Part shown: piece after piece, positions 42,612-51,356 of the stretch
Layout of the letters: each line of letters starts with the position of its first letter
Position numbering within the stretch: the first letter of the stretch is position 1
Assembly: GCF_022647665.1 (NCBI RefSeq)
Contig: NZ_CP071872.1
Span: 5,952,001 to 6,016,000 of the forward strand
Source of the DNA: Streptomyces formicae
Lineage (GTDB): Bacteria > Actinomycetota > Actinomycetes > Streptomycetales > Streptomycetaceae
Length of the DNA: 64,000 nt
Direction: 5' to 3'
Made by a program: the position numbers and the translations under genes
Notes under the pieces: model-generated
Told to the model about the DNA's origin: nothing
Database searches by the model: none
The model's input: only the letters and a program-made list of their open reading frames with translations

Positions 42612-45600
42612 ATGACGCCGCCGCCTCAGCCCCAGTACCGCCAGGTACCCGCCCAGGTCGACCTGCCCGCCCTTGAGCACGCCGTGCTCGACTTCTGGCG
42701 GGACAACAAGGTCTTCGCGAAGAGCCTCGAGCAGTCCGAGGGCCGCCCGGAGTGGGTGTTCTACGAGGGCCCGCCCACGGCCAACGGCATGCCCGGTGCC
42801 CACCACATCGAGGCCCGTGTCTTCAAGGACGTCTTCCCGCGCTTCCGGACCATGCGGGGCTACCACGTGGCCCGCAAGGCCGGCTGGGACTGCCACGGCC
42901 TGCCCGTCGAGCTCGCCGTCGAGAAGGAGCTCGGCTTCAACGGCAAGAAGGACATCGAGGCGTACGGCATCGCGGAGTTCAACGCGAAGTGCCGGGAGTC
43001 CGTCAGCCGCCACACGGACGCGTTCTCCGAGCTCACGACCCGCATGGGCTACTGGGTCGACCTCGACGAGGCGTACTGGACCATGGACCCCGAGTACATC
43101 GAGTCGGTCTGGTGGTCGCTGAAGGAGATCTTCACCAAGGGCCTGCTGGTCCAGGACCACCGGGTCGCCCCCTGGTGCCCCCGCTGCGGCACCGGCCTCT
43201 CCGACCACGAGCTGGCGCAGGGCTACGAGACGGTCGTCGACCCCTCGGTCTTCGTCCGCTTCCCGCTGACCTCCGGCCCGCTCGCGGGCGAGGCCGCGCT
43301 GCTCGTGTGGACGACGACCCCGTGGACGCTGGTGTCGAACACGGCGGTGGCCGCGCACCCGTCCGTCACCTACCTCGTGGCGACGAACGGCGAGGAGAAG
43401 CTCGTCGTCGCCGAGCCGCTGCTGGAGAAGGCCCTCGGCGAGGGCTGGGAGGCGACCGGGCAGACCTTCACGGGCGCCGAGATGGAGCGCTGGACGTACG
43501 ACCGTCCGTTCCGGCTCGTCCCCTTCGACGAGCCCGCCCACTACGTCGTCAACGCCGAGTACGTGACCACCGAGGACGGTACGGGCCTGGTCCACCAGTC
43601 CCCTGCCTTCGGTGAGGACGACCTCAAGGTCTGCCGCGCCTACGGGCTGCCGGTCGTGAACCCGGTCCGCCCCGACGGCACCTTCGAGGAGGACGTGCCG
43701 CTGGTCGGCGGCGTCTTCTTCAAGAAGGCCGACGAGGCGCTCACCAAGGACCTCGACGAGCGCGGGCTGCTGTTCAAGCACATCCCGTACGAGCACAGCT
43801 ATCCGCACTGCTGGCGCTGCCACACGGCGCTGCTCTACTACGCGCAGCCGTCCTGGTACATCCGCACGACCGCGATCAAGGACCGTCTCCTCGCGGAGAA
43901 CGAGAACACGAACTGGTTCCCGGACTCGGTCAAGACCGGCCGGTACGGCGACTGGCTCAACAACAACATCGACTGGGCACTCTCCCGCAACCGCTACTGG
44001 GGCACGCCGCTGCCGATCTGGCGCTGCGCGGAGGACCATCTGACGTGCGTCGGCTCGCGCGCCGAGCTGACCGAGCTGACGGGCACCGACCAGTCGGGGC
44101 TCGACCCGCACCGGCCGTTCATCGACGACGTCACGTTCCCGTGCCCGCAGTGCTCCGGCACGGCGACCCGCGTCCCCGAGGTCATCGACGCCTGGTACGA
44201 CTCGGGCTCGATGCCGTTCGCGCAGTGGGGCTATCCGTACCGGAACAAGGAGACCTTCGAGAAGCGCTACCCGGCGCAGTTCATCTCGGAGGCGATCGAC
44301 CAGACCCGCGGCTGGTTCTACACGCTGATGGCGGTCGGCACGCTGGTCTTCGACAAGTCCTCGTACGAGAACGTCGTGTGCCTCGGCCACATCCTGGCCG
44401 AGGACGGCCGCAAGATGTCAAAGCACCTGGGCAACATCCTGCAGCCGATCCCGCTCATGGACCAGCACGGCGCGGACGCGGTGCGCTGGTTCATGGCGGC
44501 CGGCGGTTCGCCGTGGTCCGCGCGGCGGGTCGGTCACGGCACGATCCAGGAGGTCGTCCGCAAGACCCTGCTGACGTACTGGAACACGGTGGCGTTCCAG
44601 GCGCTGTACGCCCGCACGTCGGGCTGGGCGCCGTCGGACGCGGACCCGGCCCCGGCCGACCGCACGGTCCTCGACCGCTGGCTGCTCTCCGAGCTGCACG
44701 CGCTGGTGGACCAGGTGACGCAGGCGCTGGAGGCGTACGACACCCAGCGCGCCGGCAAGCTGATCTCCGCGTTCGTCGACGACCTGTCGAACTGGTACGT
44801 GCGCCGCTCGCGCCGCCGCTTCTGGCAGGGCGACGCCGCCGCGCTGCGCACGCTGCACGACGTGATCGAGACGGTCACGCGGCTGATGGCTCCGCTGACC
44901 CCCTTCATCACCGAGCGCGTGTGGCAGGACCTGGTGGTCCCGGTGGTGCCGGAGGCCCCGGAGTCGGTGCATCTGTCCACCTGGCCCGAGGCCGATCTGT
45001 CGGCGATCGACCCGACGCTGTCGCAGCAGATGGTGCTGGTGCGGCGGCTGGTGGAGCTCGGGCGTGCGACGCGGGCGGAGTCGGGCGTGAAGACCCGGCA
45101 GCCGCTGTCGCGTGCGCTGGTGGCGGCGACGGGCTTCGAGTCGCTCTCCCCGGAACTGCACGCGCAGATCACGGAGGAGCTCAACGTCTCGTCGCTGGCC
45201 TCCCTGGCCGATTCCTCCGCTGGTCCAGCGGGCGGGGGCTCGCTCGTCGACACGACGGCGAAGGCGAACTTCCGGGCCCTGGGCAAGCGCTTCGGCAAGG
45301 GGGTCCAGGACGTCGCCAAGGCGGTCGCGGCGGCGGACGCGGCGGCACTGTCGCTGGCGCTGCGCTCCGGCTCCGCGTCGGTGACGGTGAACGGCGAGGA
45401 GGTGACCCTCTCCCCCGAGGAGGTCATCATCACGGAGACGCCCCGCGAAGGCTGGTCGGTCGCCTCGGACCAGGGCGCGACGGTCGCCCTCGACCTGGAG
45501 ATCACGCCGGAGCTGCGGCTCGCGGGCCTCGCCCGTGACGCGATCCGCCTCATCCAGGAGGCCCGCAAGAACAGTGGGCTGGATGTCGCGGACCGCATCG

Positions 45601-45776
45601 CGCTCCGCTGGTCCTCCACGGATCCGGAGGTCGTCACGGCCCTCACGGACCACGCGTCGCTGATCGCGGACGAGGTCCTGGCGACGGACTTCGCGTCGGG
45701 CGACGCGGACGCGACGTACGGTGACCCCTTCACCGACGAGGGCCTGTCCCTCACGTTCCGCCTGCGGAAGGCGTAG
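42612..45776 (+). CDS. ileS: Isoleucyl-tRNA synthetase (type 2)
   Basis: 1054 aa, a normal class Ia synthetase. The catalytic signature is PTANGMPGAHHIEARVFKD. The usual HxGH is replaced by Gly62-Ala63-His64-His65 (GXHH). The second signature is KMSKH at 601-605. The editing domain lies in between (about 190-400; TTTPWTLVSNTAVA), and the anticodon-binding and C-terminal regions follow. It charges tRNA-Ile and edits valine. The ATG at 42612 follows the T-box-controlled ribosome site. Type 2 enzymes are typically mupirocin-tolerant, and the GXHH variant has been reported to give very high resistance. Confidence 0.97.
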   Translation: MTPPPQPQYRQVPAQVDLPALEHAVLDFWRDNKVFAKSLEQSEGRPEWVFYEGPPTANGMPGAHHIEARVFKDVFPRFRTMRGYHVARKAGWDCHGLPVELAVEKELGFNGKKDIEAYGIAEFNAKCRESVSRHTDAFSELTTRMGYWVDLDEAYWTMDPEYIESVWWSLKEIFTKGLLVQDHRVAPWCPRCGTGLSDHELAQGYETVVDPSVFVRFPLTSGPLAGEAALLVWTTTPWTLVSNTAVAAHPSVTYLVATNGEEKLVVAEPLLEKALGEGWEATGQTFTGAEMERWTYDRPFRLVPFDEPAHYVVNAEYVTTEDGTGLVHQSPAFGEDDLKVCRAYGLPVVNPVRPDGTFEEDVPLVGGVFFKKADEALTKDLDERGLLFKHIPYEHSYPHCWRCHTALLYYAQPSWYIRTTAIKDRLLAENENTNWFPDSVKTGRYGDWLNNNIDWALSRNRYWGTPLPIWRCAEDHLTCVGSRAELTELTGTDQSGLDPHRPFIDDVTFPCPQCSGTATRVPEVIDAWYDSGSMPFAQWGYPYRNKETFEKRYPAQFISEAIDQTRGWFYTLMAVGTLVFDKSSYENVVCLGHILAEDGRKMSKHLGNILQPIPLMDQHGADAVRWFMAAGGSPWSARRVGHGTIQEVVRKTLLTYWNTVAFQALYARTSGWAPSDADPAPADRTVLDRWLLSELHALVDQVTQALEAYDTQRAGKLISAFVDDLSNWYVRRSRRRFWQGDAAALRTLHDVIETVTRLMAPLTPFITERVWQDLVVPVVPEAPESVHLSTWPEADLSAIDPTLSQQMVLVRRLVELGRATRAESGVKTRQPLSRALVAATGFESLSPELHAQITEELNVSSLASLADSSAGPAGGGSLVDTTAKANFRALGKRFGKGVQDVAKAVAAADAAALSLALRSGSASVTVNGEEVTLSPEEVIITETPREGWSVASDQGATVALDLEITPELRLAGLARDAIRLIQEARKNSGLDVADRIALRWSSTDPEVVTALTDHASLIADEVLATDFASGDADATYGDPFTDEGLSLTFRLRKA

Positions 45777-45786
45777 CCCCACGGCG

Positions 45787-45820
45787 AACGGGCCCGGCCA
45801 CCTGTGTGGCCGGGCCCGTT
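45787..45820 (+). terminator. Terminator of ileS
   Basis: A perfect 15-bp stem with a 4-nt loop (arms 45787-45801 and 45806-45820) is followed by GTCGTTTTCT. It begins 10 bp after the ileS stop. Confidence 0.88.
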
Positions 45821-45867
45821 GTCGTTTTCTCCCCACCCTTTTTCGAGTTTCTCCCCCCACTCTTTTC

Positions 45868-45890
45868 GAGCCTGTCCGGCGCTTGAGGAC
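45868..45890. repeat. Streptomyces intergenic motif (GTCCGGCGCTTGAGGAC)
   Basis: The stretch CCTGTCCGGCGCTTGAGGAC matches a short motif that recurs in intergenic regions of many Streptomyces genomes, usually between convergent genes as here. Its role is not established. Confidence 0.4.
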
Positions 45891-45962
45891 ACGGCACGGC
45901 CGAAGGCCGTACGGGGCCTGGGGCAGAGGCCCACGCAGGCGCAGCGTCGGGCGGGCACACAA

Positions 45963-46002
45963 CAGGGCCGGGCCCGGGACGAATGTCCCGGGCCCGGCCC
46001 TG
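45963..46002 (-). terminator. Terminator of the divIVA transcript
   Basis: A perfect 18-bp GC-rich stem with a 4-nt loop (arms 45963-45980 and 45985-46002) lies 42 bp after the divIVA stop on the minus strand. Confidence 0.85.
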
Positions 46003-46044
46003 TGCCTGCCGACGGCTACGCGCGCATCGCGCCGCAACCGGCCG

Positions 46045-47154
46045 TCAGTTGTCGTCCTCGTCGATCAGGAAGCCCCGCATCGGCGACGGAGCCTGCTGCA
46101 TCGGCGGACCCTGCGGCCGCACCGGCGCCATCGGCTGGGTCATCGCCGGGGACATCTGCTGCTGGCCGCCGTACGACGGGCCCGCGGGCGAAGCCCCGTG
46201 ACCGCCCATGCCCTGGTTGCCACCGTAGGACGGGGCGCCCGCGCCCGCCGGAGCCATGGAAGGCGCCGGGGACGGCGGCAGCGACGCCGTCGCAGGGGTC
46301 CGCGGCGGGGCCAGCGAGTCGTCGGCCTGGGTCTCCAGCTGACGCAGCTGGCTCTCCAGGTACGACTTCAGACGCGTGCGGTACTCGCGCTCGAAGCCGC
46401 GCAGGTCCTCGACCTTGCGCTCCAGCGTGGCGCGGGCCGACTCCAGCGAACCCATCGCGACGCGGTGCTTCTCCTGCGCGTCCCGCTCCAGCGCGTCAGC
46501 CTTGGCGCGGGCGTCCCGCTCCAGGCCCTCCGCGCGGCTGCGCGCCTCGCCGACGATCTTGTTGGCCTCGGAACGGGCCTCCGCGATCGCCTGGTCGGCG
46601 GTCTGCTGGGCGAGCGAGAGCACACGGGCAGCGCTGTCGCCACCCGGACCCTGGCCCGGCATCTGCGGACCGTGACCGCCCATGGGGCCGCCCATCGGGC
46701 CACCCATGGGACCGCCCTGCATCGGGCCGGGGCCCATCGGACCACCCTGCGGGTGCCCCTGGGGACCGTGACCACCGGGACCATGACCACCAGGGCCGTG
46801 ACCACCAGGACCGGCGGGCAGCTGCGGAGCACCACCGGGCAGCTGGGGCGGACCCATCTGCGGGGGCTGCTGCTGGACCGGCGGTCCGGATATGGCGGCG
46901 GGTACCGGCGCACCGGGACCACGGCCGTCCTGCGGCTCCGGCGGCTTGCGCATGCCCTGCTGCTGCTGGTTCTGCGCGGCCGCACGGGTCGCCGCCGCCA
47001 GCTTGGCGCGCAGGTCCTCGTTCTCGCGGAGCAGACGCGTCAGCTCGGATTCGACCTCGTCGAGAAAGGCATCGACCTCGTCCTCGTCATAGCCTTCTCG
47101 GAGGCGGACGGTCGTGAACTGCTTGTTCCGCACGTCCTCGGGGGTCAACGGCAT
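46045..47154 (-). CDS. divIVA: DivIVA polarity/cell division protein
   Basis: 369 aa. The N-terminal membrane-curvature module (MPLTPEDVRNKQFTTVRLRE, GYDEDEVDAFLDEVE) and first coiled coil cover residues 1-75. A Gly/Pro/Gln/His-rich linker follows (repeated GGHGP units, about 85-180), then the second long coiled coil (190-285; LAQQTADQAIAEARSEAN) and a disordered tail ending RGFLIDEDDN. In Streptomyces it marks hyphal tips, directs apical wall growth and is essential. The ATG at 47154 follows GAAGAAGAG. It lies 49 bp after yggT, at the 3' end of the dcw strand. Confidence 0.96.
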   Translation of the reverse strand: MPLTPEDVRNKQFTTVRLREGYDEDEVDAFLDEVESELTRLLRENEDLRAKLAAATRAAAQNQQQQGMRKPPEPQDGRGPGAPVPAAISGPPVQQQPPQMGPPQLPGGAPQLPAGPGGHGPGGHGPGGHGPQGHPQGGPMGPGPMQGGPMGGPMGGPMGGHGPQMPGQGPGGDSAARVLSLAQQTADQAIAEARSEANKIVGEARSRAEGLERDARAKADALERDAQEKHRVAMGSLESARATLERKVEDLRGFEREYRTRLKSYLESQLRQLETQADDSLAPPRTPATASLPPSPAPSMAPAGAGAPSYGGNQGMGGHGASPAGPSYGGQQQMSPAMTQPMAPVRPQGPPMQQAPSPMRGFLIDEDDN

Positions 47155-47203
47155 CTCTTCTTCACCTCTACGTAGTCGTCGGCAGTCGGCAAGACCGTAT
47201 CGT

Positions 47204-47500
47204 TCACACGCCACTCCCCACGCTGCGCACGATGGAGATCAGGATGTAGACGATGATCATCAGAACGAAGAAGGACAGGTCGAGTGCCACGCCCCCGAGA
47301 CGCAGCGGCGGGATGAACCGCCGCAGAAGCTTGAGCGGTGGATCGGTGACAGTGTAGGTGGCCTCCAGGACGACCACCATCGCCTTGCCGGGTTGCCACG
47401 AGCGGGCGAACTGGAAGACGTAGTCCATGACCAGCCGGAAAATCAGCACGACAAGGAAGCACACAAGCGCGATGTAGATCACATCCACTGCGACGCCCAT
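47204..47500 (-). CDS. YggT family membrane protein
   Basis: 98 aa with two membrane segments (VIYIALVCFLVVLIFRLVM and LSFFVLMIIVYILISIV) separated by the YggT core TDPPLKLLRRFIPPLRLGG. Members sit between sepF and divIVA in Gram-positive bacteria and are thought to act in membrane or division organisation; the biochemical function is unknown. Length and position are normal. Confidence 0.92.
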   Translation of the reverse strand: MGVAVDVIYIALVCFLVVLIFRLVMDYVFQFARSWQPGKAMVVVLEATYTVTDPPLKLLRRFIPPLRLGGVALDLSFFVLMIIVYILISIVRSVGSGV

Positions 47501-47569
47501 TTCTGCGCTTCCCTCTCCCCTGGTTGCTCGTGTCCGGCCTCGCGGCCGGGTCGTTCCCGGTGTCGGTTC

Positions 47570-48220
47570 TCAGCTCTGGTTGAAGAACCCGCCCTCTGCG
47601 ATGCGGGCCTTGTCCTCCGCCGTGACATCGACGTTAGCAGGAGACAACAGGAACACCTTCTGCGTCACTCGCTCGATACTGCCATGCAGACCGAAGACGA
47701 GTCCCGCGGCGAAGTCGACAAGTCGCTTCGCATCAGTGTCATCCATCTCGGTGAGATTCATGATCACCGGGGTGCCCTCACGGAAGTGTTCCCCGATGGT
47801 ACGGGCCTCGTTGTAGGTCCGCGGGTGCAGAGTCGTGATGCGGTAGGGCTCCCGCTCGGACACAACTTTGGGCATGATCACCGGTGCGTTCTTCTCCAGA
47901 CTCGGACGTTCAGGTGTGATGGATGCCACGGGGGCGATTCGCGCCGGACGTCCGGATTCCGCGGGCAGCGAAGCGGAATGGGGCACCGGCTCGCGCGGGG
48001 CGGGCGGCTGGACGACGCGGACCGGCTCCTCCCGCTCCACCCGTTCCACTCGCTCGACACGGTCCACCTGATGCGGGGGCTGATGCCGGCGCCGGTCCCG
48101 CTCGGGCTCCGGCTCCATCTCGGGTTCGAAGTCGTCGTCGGGGTCGAATCCCCGGCCGTCGTACCCATCGTCCTCCACGAGGCCGAGGTAGACCGCCATC
48201 TTGCGCATCGCGCCGGCCAT
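47570..48220 (-). CDS. sepF: Cell division protein SepF
   Basis: 216 aa. An N-terminal amphipathic membrane-targeting helix (MRKMAVYLGLVEDD) leads to a long acidic/basic disordered linker (20-115, with VDRVERVERVERE repeats). The SepF core domain follows (YRITTLHPRTYNEARTIGEH, PVIMNLTEMDD, DAKRLVDFAAGLVFG). It anchors FtsZ to the membrane and shapes the Z ring. The N-terminal start could be either ATG (MAGAM or MRKM). It is in the ftsZ-divIVA strand order conserved in Actinobacteria. Confidence 0.95.
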   Translation of the reverse strand: MAGAMRKMAVYLGLVEDDGYDGRGFDPDDDFEPEMEPEPERDRRRHQPPHQVDRVERVERVEREEPVRVVQPPAPREPVPHSASLPAESGRPARIAPVASITPERPSLEKNAPVIMPKVVSEREPYRITTLHPRTYNEARTIGEHFREGTPVIMNLTEMDDTDAKRLVDFAAGLVFGLHGSIERVTQKVFLLSPANVDVTAEDKARIAEGGFFNQS

Positions 48221-48354
48221 TCTCTGAGTCCTCCGCTCTGTGGTGGATCGGCTTCGTTCGGCTACGTCACCAAGTGCCCGCGATCCACTCGGTCTGTCCG
48301 CCTTTCGACGGAAATGACCATATTTTCTGCTGTGGTCCGACTTGCTTCGCGACG

Positions 48355-49074
48355 TTACCCGAGCCGGGGACGGACTCCGAGTACCGCCGTACCGACGCGC
48401 ACGTGTGTCGCTCCGGCCGCGACGGCCTCTTCGAGGTCCGCACTCATCCCTGCTGACACCATGTTCGCAGCCGGACGGTCCGCGCGCAGGCTTGATGAGA
48501 ATTCCATCAGCCGCTCGAACGCAGCCTGTTGACGCCCCGCGTACGGCCCTTCGAGGGGTGCGACGGTCATCAGTCCGTCAAGTCTGAGCCCCGGCGCCTC
48601 GTCGACCGCCGCGGCCAACTCCCCGATGCCGTCGGGCGAGACGCCGCCGCGGTCGCCCTGCTGCCCGCTCTCCGCGTCCAGCGCGACCTGGATCAGGCAC
48701 CCCAGTTCGCGCCCGGCGCGCACCACCGCCGTCGAGAGCGCGCGGACGAGCTTCAACCGGTCGACCGACTGCACGACATCGGCGTAACCCGCAACGGACC
48801 GGACCTTGTTCGTCTGAAGCTGACCGACGAAGTGCCAGGTGAGATCGAGATCGGCACAGGCCGCGGCCTTCGGGGCCGCCTCCTGGTCCTTGTTCTCGGC
48901 GACGTGCCGCACCCCGAGCTCGTGCAGCAGCCGTACGTCGCTCGCCGGGTAGGTCTTCGTGACCACGATGAGGGTCACTTCCTGCCGCTTGCGCCCGGCC
49001 GCCGCACACGCGGCGGCGATACGTTCCTCCACCCTCGCCAGATTCTCGGCGAGTTCGGTTCTGCGGTCGGTCAT
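48355..49074 (-). CDS. PLP homeostasis protein, YggS family
   Basis: 239 aa. The alanine-racemase-like barrel has the PLP lysine in LIVVTKTYPASD (near residue 40), VAENKDQEA, WHFVGQLQTNK and the phosphate-binding SAGMSADLEEAV and RVGTAVLG. It binds pyridoxal phosphate and buffers its pool; no enzymatic reaction is known. The start codon overlaps the pgeF stop by 4 bp (ATGA), so translation is coupled. The 134-bp gap to sepF downstream shows no gene. Confidence 0.95.
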   Translation of the reverse strand: MTDRRTELAENLARVEERIAAACAAAGRKRQEVTLIVVTKTYPASDVRLLHELGVRHVAENKDQEAAPKAAACADLDLTWHFVGQLQTNKVRSVAGYADVVQSVDRLKLVRALSTAVVRAGRELGCLIQVALDAESGQQGDRGGVSPDGIGELAAAVDEAPGLRLDGLMTVAPLEGPYAGRQQAAFERLMEFSSSLRADRPAANMVSAGMSADLEEAVAAGATHVRVGTAVLGVRPRLG

Positions 49075-49865
49075 GCGTCAGTCTCTCCTGCTGAGGGTCC
49101 GGGGGTCGCCCCCCGGGAAAGCGCCGTCAGCCAGACGTATCCGGCAAGGCGCCCGGTCGTGCGGTCGCGGCGGTACGAGAAGTGGTCCGCCGATTCCAGT
49201 GTGCAGACCGGCGAGCCCTTGAGGTCCCGTACGCCGAGCGCTTCGAGCTGGGCGTGGACCCCGGCCGTGACGTCGACGGCCGGGGTTCCCCAGCTCGTCT
49301 CGGCGCGGGCCGCGGGCTCCACCGCCGCGACATCGGCGCGCATCGCCGCCGGCACCTCGTAGCAGCGTCCGCAGACGGCGGGTCCCGTACGGGCGGTGAT
49401 CCTGGCCGGGTCGGCGCCGAGCCCGACCATCGCCTCGACGGCGGCCGGCACGACTCCGGCGACCATTCCGGGGCGTCCGGCGTGGGCCGCGCCGACCACG
49501 CCCGCGACGGGGTCGGCGAGCAGCACCGGGGTGCAGTCGGCGGTGAGGACGGCGAGCGCGAGTCCGCGCCGGGCGGTCACGACCGCGTCCACGGCGGGGA
49601 TGCGCTGAATTCCTTCGGCCTCGGTGGCCCACGGTCCGTCGACGACGGCGACGTCCCGCCCGTGCACCTGGTTCATCCACACGACGCGTCCCGGGTCGAG
49701 TCCCAGCGCCCCGGCGGCGAGTTCACGGTTCGTGCGAACGGCGGCGGGGTCGTCGCCGACCGCGCCGCCGAGGTTGAGCTGTTCGTACGGAGCGGCGCTC
49801 ACCCCGCCCCACCTGTCGGTGAAGGCGAAGTGCGCGCCGCCCGCGCTGTCGTGCTCCCGTATCAC
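49071..49865 (-). CDS. pgeF: Peptidoglycan editing factor PgeF (YfiH, multicopper-type fold)
   Basis: 264 aa. It has the YfiH/laccase-domain motifs WMNQVHGRDVAVVD, LTADCTPVLLAD, GAAHAGRPGMVAGVV and RTGPAVCGRCYEVP, which supply the His/Cys metal or substrate site. Members clear misincorporated residues (such as L-Ser) from UDP-MurNAc precursors, or act on purine nucleosides. The GTG start at 49865 lies 8 bp after the ftsZ stop and lacks a strong ribosome site, suggesting coupling to ftsZ translation. Confidence 0.92.
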   Translation of the reverse strand: MIREHDSAGGAHFAFTDRWGGVSAAPYEQLNLGGAVGDDPAAVRTNRELAAGALGLDPGRVVWMNQVHGRDVAVVDGPWATEAEGIQRIPAVDAVVTARRGLALAVLTADCTPVLLADPVAGVVGAAHAGRPGMVAGVVPAAVEAMVGLGADPARITARTGPAVCGRCYEVPAAMRADVAAVEPAARAETSWGTPAVDVTAGVHAQLEALGVRDLKGSPVCTLESADHFSYRRDRTTGRLAGYVWLTALSRGATPGPSAGETDA

Positions 49866-49872
49866 GTCAGGG

Positions 49873-51078
49873 TCACTTCAGGAAGTCCGGGACATCCAGC
49901 TCTTCCGCCGAGCTGTCGTACGGCCTGGCCGTCGGGACCTGCGGCGAGGAGGTGCCCGAGAGCGAGGAGTCGCCCGCCACCGGCGCCGGTTCGGCCGGGA
50001 CCGCGGGCTCCTCGCGCGGCGGGACCGCGCCGAGGCCGCCGATGGAGCGGGGCTCCGGGCGGGCCGGGGGCGCGGGCTCCTCGCGCTTGGCGGAGGCGGC
50101 ACCGATCACGGTCTCCCGGCGGGTCGGGGGCTGGCCCCCGTCGAAGCCGGCCGCGATGACCGTGACGCGTACCTCGTCGCCCAGGGCGTCGTCGATGACG
50201 GCGCCGAAGATGATGTTGGCTTCGGGGTGGGCAGCCTCACTGACCAGCTGGGCGGCCTCGTTGATCTCGAAGAGGCCGAGGTCCGAGCCGCCGGAGATGG
50301 AGAGCAGCACACCGCGGGCGCCGTCGATGGACGCCTCCAGCAGCGGCGAGGAGATGGCCATCTCGGCGGCGGCCACCGCGCGGTCGTCGCCGCGGGCCGA
50401 GCCGATGCCCATGAGCGCGGATCCCGCCTCGGACATGACCGACTTGACGTCGGCGAAGTCGAGGTTGATGAGGCCGGGCGTGGTGATGAGGTCGGTGATG
50501 CCCTGGACGCCGGAGAGCAGCACCTGGTCCGCGGACTTGAACGCGTCCAGCACGCTGACCTGGCGGTCCGAGATGGACAGCAGCCGGTCGTTCGGGATGA
50601 CGATGAGGGTGTCGACCTCTTCGCGGAGCTCGGCGATGCCGTCCTCCGCCTGGTTGGCGCGGCGGCGGCCCTCGAAGGTGAAAGGCCGGGTGACCACGCC
50701 GATGGTCAGGGCGCCGAGCGAGCGTGCGATGTTGGCCACGACGGGTGCGCCGCCGGTGCCGGTGCCGCCACCTTCGCCGGCGGTGACGAAGACCATGTCG
50801 GCCCCCTTGAGGACCTCCTCGATCTCCTCTCGGTGGTCCTCTGCCGCCTTGCGACCGACTGCCGGGTTGGCTCCGGCCCCGAGGCCGCGGGTGAGTTCGC
50901 GGCCGACGTCGAGCTTGACGTCGGCGTCGCTCATCAACAGGGCTTGCGCGTCAGTGTTGATCGCGATGAACTCGACGCCCTTGAGACCGACCTCGATCAT
51001 TCGGTTGATGGCATTGACACCACCGCCGCCGACACCGATGACCTTGATGACTGCGAGGTAGTTCTGCGGTGCTGCCAC
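49873..51078 (-). CDS. ftsZ: Cell division GTPase FtsZ
   Basis: 401 aa. The tubulin-type GTPase has VIGVGGGGVNAINRMI, the G-box GEGGGTGTGGAPVVANIARS, the T7 loop NLDFADVKSVMSEAG and a Pro/Glu-rich linker to the C-terminal tail ELDVPDFLK that binds SepF and other partners. It polymerises into the Z ring that recruits the septal synthesis genes encoded upstream. The GTG at 51078 follows GAGAGG at 8 bp. The 278-bp space before it is the longest inside the cluster and is where Streptomyces ftsZ has its own promoters. Confidence 0.98.
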   Translation of the reverse strand: MAAPQNYLAVIKVIGVGGGGVNAINRMIEVGLKGVEFIAINTDAQALLMSDADVKLDVGRELTRGLGAGANPAVGRKAAEDHREEIEEVLKGADMVFVTAGEGGGTGTGGAPVVANIARSLGALTIGVVTRPFTFEGRRRANQAEDGIAELREEVDTLIVIPNDRLLSISDRQVSVLDAFKSADQVLLSGVQGITDLITTPGLINLDFADVKSVMSEAGSALMGIGSARGDDRAVAAAEMAISSPLLEASIDGARGVLLSISGGSDLGLFEINEAAQLVSEAAHPEANIIFGAVIDDALGDEVRVTVIAAGFDGGQPPTRRETVIGAASAKREEPAPPARPEPRSIGGLGAVPPREEPAVPAEPAPVAGDSSLSGTSSPQVPTARPYDSSAEELDVPDFLK

Positions 51079-51356
51079 GTCGAAGGCCTCTCGCCTCGAG
51101 TTACGTGCCGCCGCCTCGCGGTGGTACCGCGGAGCGACGACGGATGCCGATGGGACGGTCCGAAACGCCGACCCAAACCCTAACGTTGAAGTTTAGGGTT
51201 ACCAGTGTCTCTGCTTCTTGGACTCTCTCGAACGAGACACTAAGTCGACAAGCGGCGCACGTTCAACGAACACGCCGAACCTCCCGTTTTTCTTTTCACC
51301 CTATGTGATCAGCCGTCGCAGTGCCCAACCAGGGTGCTGGCCTGCGCATATGTGCG
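51079..51356 (-). promoter_or_regulatory. ftsZ upstream promoter region
   Basis: On the minus strand a TTGAAC / 17 bp / TTAGTG pair (around 51270-51240) is a candidate promoter. An inverted repeat AACCCTAA-N9-TTAGGGTT lies at 51176-51200. Several ftsZ promoters, one developmental, are known at this position in Streptomyces; which elements act here cannot be read from sequence alone. Confidence 0.5.
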
